Assembly (NCBI GenBank): GCA_963971285.1
Contig: OZ020244.1
Span: 28,954,001 to 29,018,000 of the forward strand
DNA: 64,000 nt
Direction: 5' to 3'
Origin: Astropecten irregularis
Lineage: Eukaryota > Echinodermata > Asteroidea > Paxillosida > Astropectinidae
The notes beneath the pieces are model-generated. The model saw only the letters and a list, made by a program, of their open reading frames with translations, was not told the origin of the DNA and ran no database searches. Below, one piece after another: positions 52,701 through 61,700 of this stretch (position 1 is the first letter of the stretch; every line of letters begins with the position of its first letter). The position numbers were made by a program, and so were the translations under genes.

Positions 52701-55700
52701 TATAACTTGTGTTGGAAATTAGTCAGTAAGCTCTGAATTCTCAGGTTTCTATCTCTGGCCTATCTCTGAAAAGCCACATTTCTGAGAAAAACAATCCTGG
52801 AATTTGTTGGAATTTTATTGGGTTTTATCTTGGTTTCCTCTTTGGGTGTCTGGTCACCTTCTAATTTATCTAATCTGACATAAGTCAAGATCATCCCCAT
52901 GAATGGTGGGTCCTGATAGTGTTGTCATCCTTGAGTGCTGCACATCGTCATTAATTGCCTTTGTCACCCAGGAATAAAAAGAGTTTTGACCGTGGTACAG
53001 TTTCTTGGCTGTGCTCGAACTTGACAAACTGACCCTTCCCAGCTAGCTAAAAATAGCAGCACCTTGGGTTATAGCCTATATATACCCCAGGGGGGAAAGA
53101 CACGGTGTAAGGATGAAGGAATAAGGACTTAGGAAAATCTCTGATTGAGGGGCAGGCCTGATGTACAAGGGCAATTAATGTTGTTGCTTGGCTATGTTGT
53201 GTGAATTAAATGCTCATTATTTACAACAATTCTGATCTATAGATGTAGCTAAAAACTTCCCATTAACATCTTCATCATTGAGAATGCGAGCACGTGTATA
53301 ATGCCCAAACATGACATCAAATCTGTAAAGTGGTATTTACTTGTGACCAAAACAGAATCTGTGACTGGGGGTTTGGGGGTCAGAAGGAGTCACCATAGGG
53401 CTCAAGACCGCAAGCTTGGTTTCCACAACATCTGAAAACAGGGCTTAAGTGGGTTAGATAGGCTCAGGTAGGCCCTGTCTGTCCTCCATGACCTCAACCA
53501 AAGCAGAGGTCATCGCATATCCTACAATATGTGAGCCACTGGGGTCGGTCGGTACCCTGACCCCTGCTAACCACAATGGCCCAGATGACCAAAATGAACC
53601 CCTACATGACAGACACTATATGAATAACCAGACTGGGGTGGTCCACTTCAACAAGCTTATTATCAAGCCGCAAATTAACAAGAGACCAGTAATCAAGCAT
53701 CTAGCCAATCCATGTCCATTCTAAGGCCGTGTTCCAAATCTCTGGCTGCGACCGCAAATTACACCCAAGTCTATGGAAACGGCTGCAGTCACTGGCTAGT
53801 GGCTGCCATAGGTGCGTGTATGATTTGCAGCCGAAGCCAAAATTTGGCACACGTACGGCCTAAGGTATCTGCTTTAGGCCATTCAACCCATCAGTAAAGA
53901 ATATTACCCGCTTACTGTGTGACCATGCCATCAAAAACAGATGTTTAGTCTATAAACCAATGAGATTACTTTGAATTTGTTTATTTCGATGCCACGATAT
54001 CTCACTACCAGCATTCTTGTGAGTCTTCAAAAATTGACAACATCCATATGACATATCTACATCTATTTCCTAGGCAGAGCATATTTACAGTAATAGCGGC
54101 CGATCCACCACATTGAGGAGGAAAATCCACAAAGTGTCTGTAAAACATACATGTATCCAGTTAATTTTACATGTACTTTTGCTATGAGTGTACAATTACA
54201 GCTATTTTTTCAAATTTCATATTGAAAAGACCTCTATCTAATATGTTTGCCTTTAAGGAAAACAAAACTATGCTTATTTGGACTCACAATAAAGCAATGT
54301 TAAGAAATGGTACAGGTTTGCTGAAGCTACATGGTCGTTATACTAATTCTTTGCCGGAACCCATGTGAAATAGAGCAGTTACATTCATTATTTGGTTTTC
54401 AATTTTGCAGACAAGTATCTGTTTGGGTTTTGTTTCTACTTTGTCGCTCCTATTACATGTACAACAAAAGGAATTGTTTTCCCTACTTTTGCAAACCAAA
54501 ACCAATTACCCAAAGCCACATCCAGTTCTCGTTTTGGTTTTGATTTTGCGGTGAGCATTTGTAGACAAATAAAGGTTAACTATTCAAGGGAAATGAAGAT
54601 GGAACATAAGTAAAGACAATGCTTGGAACTTATGTTTTTTGTATTTGCTGGGATACTAAAAAATACAAATATACTTTCATGTCATTCATTTTGAAATTTG
54701 TTGTTTCACAAATGAACTTTTGAAACATAAAATGGGCGATTCCAAATCAATTTGTGGATCGGTATGCGGAAACACCATGTAATAAACATTTGTACTTCTA
54801 TATCGTTCGCACTTCTCACAATTAGGTCTCAACGTTTCGAATAGTCTGCTCTAGTCCTCATCAGTATTATTATTATTATTTATTTCTGGTAATGACACCA
54901 ATGATTCCTCAAAGGTGCCCTAGGCACTGTACCTCGCAAGCCTGATGAAACATTTTATTGAAAGATGATGAAAAGAAGATACAGTTTTAGAGGTGGGAGG
55001 GAAAACCCCAGAGTAATATTCCGGGTAAAACCCACAGAATCAGGCAGGGACTGAAAACCCAATCCAATTGTGAACCGAGTCGGACTTGAACCCGGTCCAC
55101 AGAGGTGAAAGGCGAGGAAAGAACCGCTATGCCAACCTGACTCCCTAATTTTCAATTCAATTGAATTTTCATTCAATTTGGAATTGTTAATTATGACGAT
55201 GGCCTTAGGAAAGATCCATGCAGGATCATCAACGGGCCAAGCATTTTCTTTTGACATGTTTGATAACGTCTAACCCTTTCAGTAGTAACAGCAGTGTACA
55301 CTGCAGCAAACCAGTGTTCACTGTCACGCGCACTGACAGTCCAGGCTCAATGACTTCCGGTGGTGAAATCAAGCTGGTGGAACCAATCGGAGCGAGACTC
55401 GTTGGATACATGTGAATCAATCTGCCTTTCATTTCCTCTTCGTTATTCATTTCTTTTCTCGTGGGCACTTAGACAAACTAAATAATGAGGGGCGTGGGGT
55501 GTTATAAAACACCCCATGGACATGGCATCACACAGGCCAAGATATACATGCCATGTACAATGTCCAGGATTGTCCCACATTGGCAATGTGCCATTGTTGC
55601 CATAATAGGGCTGGATAGCTCAGTCGGTAGAGCGCCGGTACGGTATTCTCAAGACCCCTGGTTCACATCTAGTCTGTGTATTAACCGTTCTACTCCGTGT

Positions 55701-58700
55701 CACTACGTACGAACGTCTGATACATGCGGGCATGCAAATTTTATGCACGCGCGGCACATCAGCCAATCAGATCTGTTTTTAGAACATTTCCGTCAGGATC
55801 GTGACGGAGAATACTGATTGGTCAATTTCGAGCGTCCGCACGGCAGCAGCTATCTTCGTGATAGACGCGCTTGCCAAAAACGAAATGATGATAGATGCCC
55901 CCTGATTGGTCAAAAGTTAGAGAGGTCAGTGCTGGGTTGGCTTGCTTAATTAATCAAGAAATCTGCATGCACGTGATAGGCTCTTCCTCGCTGTACGGCA
56001 AATGCGTCTATCACATAGACTAGTTCACATCCCGCCCCAGTCAATTTTTCATTGTTCACTTCCTAATGCTATTGTTCATTGTCTGATTTTCCAACCAGTG
56101 CACAAAAGCCATGATGCAGGATGGTACAGCAGGATTCTATGCATTTGGTTGCAGCATCGGTGGTCTCGTGCGGTGTTTTTGAACTGACTACAGGAAGTGA
56201 CACAATGGTCACACCAGAAGCGTTAAGCTTCCTCCTCCTGACATAACAAATTATTATCCCGTCCTCATAACCGACCCGTCAATACCCTGACCATATTCTC
56301 CCCTCGCCCGTTACAATCCCAACCCCCCTGACAGACCCCCACCACAACAACCCCCTCCCTCAGCTCATGGATCATTTTAATTCGAACCTCCCCTCGTTCC
56401 TCCCCCCCCCCCTTCTCTTTGCAAAAATGTGAACCAAATGTGTGACATTCTTCAGGAAACTTCTCCTGACTTGCGGACACATCCCGCCGGGCTTTCAACA
56501 GGGCTTTCAACGGCCCAGCGCCCTGGCTCTTCAAGGCTGATGAACATCAGCTTCCAGTCAGCTTCCACACCGTGGTTGCTTGAATGGAGAGCTGTATGGT
56601 GTTGTGTGTGTTTTTTCTTTAATACTGGCAGTCAGACCAAATGCATCAGATCACACCTTGGGTTGCAAGAAGGCCCCGGGGAAAGGGGGAAGGAGGGAGA
56701 GGGGTGAGGGGATGAGGTTGGGGGGAAAGGGAAGGGGAGTCATCCTTTGCACTGTTAGTATTGCTCTTTTTGGCAAGATGCAATCCACACTCACATAATA
56801 ACGAGAGACGGCAACAAAAATGTAACTCACAAATCTAGCCATAACTGGGCCAACTGGGAGGTTTCAAGCACTGCCTTACATATGAAGGCCATTTAATACG
56901 GGGAGGAATTCAATATTGCATTTGTTTGAATGATTACTGAGAACATGTACATGTTAATGTTACAGGAAAACACATGGGAACTGTACTGGCAGGGCATGCG
57001 AAGTGTTCTACCTTTTCTTTTCCTGTTTTTTTTTTCCAACAAGGAAAGGATACAAGTTCTAGAAATAACTAGTCTTTGTCCGGTCAGAAGTCGAAGGTTT
57101 GCCAAAAGTACTCACCAGAGAGGTACCCAGGATTGTCAATTTTGTAGTTGTTGTTCCACGTCACCGTTAAGTTAACTGGTAAGTCGTTTACATCCGTGTT
57201 GTACATGTACTACAATCAAGGAAACATAAAAACAATTGACAACATAAAATCAAACCAAGTGATTTGAATCTGATAGAATATTCATGATGGTTTCTTAGCA
57301 GCTGTGGTAAATGAACACCAACCATGCAACAAATCATGGAAAAAAGAGAGAACATTGTTCTGTGATACGGGATAAATATTCGCCTGTTTCTTTTAGTATC
57401 TCAAATTCTTTGTGGCCAAAATATTTAGCACCATCAACTAGGATCTCACTTACTTACTCACTTAATACGTAATTGTGCTAAAAAAGAAATGCATAAGGGG
57501 AATATGTTAACACTAAGGACACTATTAGGACAACAACTTGACTTTGTAAAGACGGTTAATCAAAAAGTGTGATATTGGTCAACTTTTACAGATTCACTTT
57601 TTCTCCACAATGTCACAAATAATAGTTTTAATACTGATTACCAGTAACAATTCATGCACAAGCGGGTTACAGGGTTGTACACTGTAAAATCCTTAAACAA
57701 AATACAAACATTTCTTTAGTCTTTAATTACTGTTAAACAAAACCCAAAACAATTTTTATCACGGACGACAATTCCTGAATTAAAAACCTTGCAACGTGGC
57801 CCAGTTTATGAGTCACTGATTAGGAAAACAAAAGCCAGAGAGAAAACGATACATAGTAATGTGTTGATTCACAAGTACAATGACACAAATGTGATCGGTG
57901 CGGGATTGTAGTACGCTGTGTAAACGTGCAGTACATGTATTGTTTCCTGTCAACTTTGCTTAACCCTTCAAGAGCACGTCGTAAAAAATAACCTGACTTT
58001 CTGAGTTCACATACTGATAGGTTCAGAGAAAACTGTTTTGTGGGAGTTTAATGGAGCTTCACAAGGAAAACTTTCTTCTTTTTTGTGTGTATTTGTGTCA
58101 AAAAGGAAGGTAGGTTTGCGGGGACACCATGTCATCTCATCTGTGAGAGTGTTTGGTTCTGAGAAGAACCTTAGGTATTATTTCGACGTTCCAAACAGTG
58201 TGCTCTGTTCGTCCTCAGGAGAGTAAAAATGAGAGTTGCTCTCCTAAGGACGAACAGAGCATACTGTTCGGAACGATGAAATAATACCTACGGTTCTTCT
58301 CAGAACCACACACTCTCACAGAAGAGATTACATGGTGTCACCGCAAACCTACCTACCTTTTAGTACTTCCATCATGCATAGTTTCAAGTCTTTTGTATTT
58401 GTGTCATTTGTCAATAATACAATTTGTTCTTTGTTACATAGAACCTTAACAAGTAAATATATTCCTTGGCTAAAACAAAAAAAAAGAGCAGACAAAAGAT
58501 TTGAGTAGACAGTAACATATATCTGAGAATACAACAAACATCACCTGGATATAATCCGGCTGCTAAAATGCCAAATGTCTGCCATGGTCAGTCAAACTCA
58601 GGGCAGAAACCAAACCCAGCACGCAATAATATTAAATAATAACCTGTCGGTCACACCGCCAGACACAAAGACGGACATCCTCCACATGCACACACTTACC

Positions 58701-61700
58701 TCTCTGGGCTGGCACACCAGGCTAGATGCACTGACCCGGGTAGCCGAGGTCTCCTCACTCATGTCCTCATACTCCAAGATGCACTTGTATCCCACATCCC
58801 CGGGCTTTGTGAGTTAATTAACAGACACAAGATAATTAATTAACACTTTAGTGGTTGTTTCGCATGACACCATCATACCAACCAGAGCGTTAAAGAATTA
58901 AGGACAGTAGGAGAGGGGGGGGGAAGTTGACGGGATAAAAATCAGTTTTAGAAACTTGTTTAGAAATCTCTGTCAAGCGGGAGAAAAAAATTAAATGAGC
59001 ACTTGGTGTCATAATTAACAAAAAAAGCGTCAGCAATTCCTCGCATGAACGACACTATTTCTGGTTTCTGGAGATGACAGGTATATCATTATCAAGTGTT
59101 AAGAAATCAAGGACAGAGGTAGTCTGGTTCCCAGACCCAAAAAGCTCCTGACTATTGTCTGTCAAATATAGGGTCCGGTATCGGCTACGTGTACTGGAGG
59201 AGCACGTGACCCAAAAAGTAAATTTTTGACTTTTTACGGAAAATTCCGAAAAATTACGAACTCGTTTTCGTCCAACTTCTGATAGTTACGTTGACTATCG
59301 GCTATTTCCGACAGGTCACGCGAGGTTATGTACGTCAGGGAAAGACACGTCATGTAAATATGTTTAATTCCGTGCTACGTTAGTGAAAATAGAGCATAAT
59401 TATTGTCCACATACAACAGAGCACTCTTCCAATTATGCACTTTTGAGGAGTTTGTTGTATGGTTTTTTGCCACTCTTTGAACTCTTATTTTGAATACAAA
59501 AGTGCAAAAATTAATGCTAAAATGGATTCTCGCTAAAACTCTTAAACTAGCTTCCACGCCTGCGCAGACATGACAGCTGTGTCATATTCAATTTTTAATC
59601 GTTACCGATTTTTTATATAGATATTTTTAATAAGAGTCATCAGGGAATATTTGGGCAGGGAACCAGAATAGGACAGAGGCAGCATTACTCCCAGTATGTG
59701 AAGCTACCATGATACCAGATACACAATCATCTGTGGTTTGCAATCACTGCATTCACTGTGCACAAACGGTATGCGCTATATAAAGTGACAAAAGTAATGA
59801 CTTAAAGATGTACTGGCCGAGACCAAAAATATGCCAAATATCTTGAGATTCAACATCATCAATCATTCATCTCCTCAGATGACAGATGACAATTTGAGAA
59901 TGTTGATATTCAACAAACCACGTCTCTTTAAAGCACCATTGAGGGTGATCATGATGATATTATAATACAGTGACAATAATCAAGACAGATTGACAGATCT
60001 TTTAAAACATCAAAACAGATTTTCGGTCGTTGTTTTACTAATTTCTAGATAAATACACCATTTCAGGCGGAAAAATGTTAATGGTATGTTTCTACCACCA
60101 CCATCTTCATACCCTGTGAGTTATAGGTAAATCTGTTAACATTTCTGTTTTGGTTTCTTACCAAAGTATGATATACTACCTTTAACCCTCTGGCTTAATA
60201 TGGAACAAAAAAATAACATAACATTTTGGGTCAGCAGCTCTGATATTTTCATGCTAGGGAAAACCGAACAAGAAAAGTGCCCTTAGTCTCAAGTTTTTCT
60301 TTGTTGTTATTTGTTTGTTTATTGGTTTGTTTTTTGGTTTGTTTGTTTTTTCTAGCATAATGGATGTCAGTCATTTTGCCCTGCCAGTTCCCTCGAGGGA
60401 TTGAAACGGGGAAGAAGAGAACACTGACCTTTGGAGCAGGCAGGTTTGCGGTAGTCACATTGAACCCCGTCCTGACGTCTGCAGCTACATGTATGAGGAT
60501 CTCCTGGCCATCGTTCACTATGCGTGGGCAGGACAGCTCCCCATTAGCTACGCCCTGTCCGGAGGAAAAAGAAAAAGGCAAACAAAAAAATTATAAATAT
60601 ATATACAGCATTCCTCTGAGGCTCTTACAAGAAACGTCAAGTGACCTATATTTCAGTCTGGTGTTGTGTTTGTGTTTGCCGTTTTTGCTTGTTCTTTTTT
60701 TTTCTTGAGAAATACAGAGCGAGGTTGCTATCGTCGTCTCAACCGGAGGGGGACAAAATATGCAAATAGAGGCACTCACTGTGTGACAAGCGTGGGGACT
60801 GATAACTGTAAATGAGTTTATGACATATGCGTATGTGAAGACGGTCCAATGCGGACATTTGCAATATGTTGCAATATGTGCTACTTGATACAGTAAAGCT
60901 ATGTGTCACTGTATGGCTAAACTGCATAATATCATACAAGCGTCTCCTGATGAGGACTAGAGCAGGCTAATCGAAACGTTGAGACCTTAATACTAGAAGT
61001 GCCAATGAAATAGAAGTGCAAAAGTACGAACAATGGTGCTTCCGCAAACCGATCCACAAAATATCATACAGTTTGAACATATGACTTTACTGGAATTATA
61101 TGATACACAGATACAGGAAACGAGAGATCTTTTTGAGTTTCAATGGTGCCAACATGAAACAAATCACACATTCAGTTCATGAAATTATGGCAGTCGGGTA
61201 ATGTGATATCAGGAATATCCGTTAACAGATAGAAAAACCACAGCACTAATAATAGCAATGTTCAGGGTTTAACCTGGTAATGCACTTTTCAATGGATTGG
61301 AACAAAAGTGCAATTCAAGTTGGTTGTTTGTTTGCACCGCATTTGTCAAAATAATATTTGTGTGTACTTAATAAAATATAACATCATATTTGTTTATAGC
61401 CTTTCAGGAGACTGGAACATGTTAGTAATCCCAGGTTTTCATTCATACGATTCATTGATTGATTTGATTGATTAATTGCGTGATGGGAAATCCAAAAAGC
61501 TATATAAAAATCATAAGGACGTGCTTTTGTTGCTTACGCAGCCTATTCACAAAGTGAGGATTAAGGCTAGACTTAAGATTTATTTTCTGGCCGCCATTCT
61601 GTGTCCTAAACAAAATGAAGGGCTTGAGATACATGGCGAACCTGGAGCCTTTCTCCGGCTCTGTCATGTGACCCAATCCCTTCATTTCCTTTTGTGAGCC

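Larger units (their letters stand above)
47891..57115. other. Largest plexin A intron (9.2 kb), no second gene seen
   Basis: Holds SINE scraps, MITEs, a SINE at 54868-55146 and nested elements at 55600-56065. Stretches 48000-48480, 50103-51245, 51955-53724 and 56066-57115 show nothing I can name. A tRNA-like SINE scrap (TGGGATTTGAACCCA, minus sense) is at 48485-48545. Confidence 0.55.
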
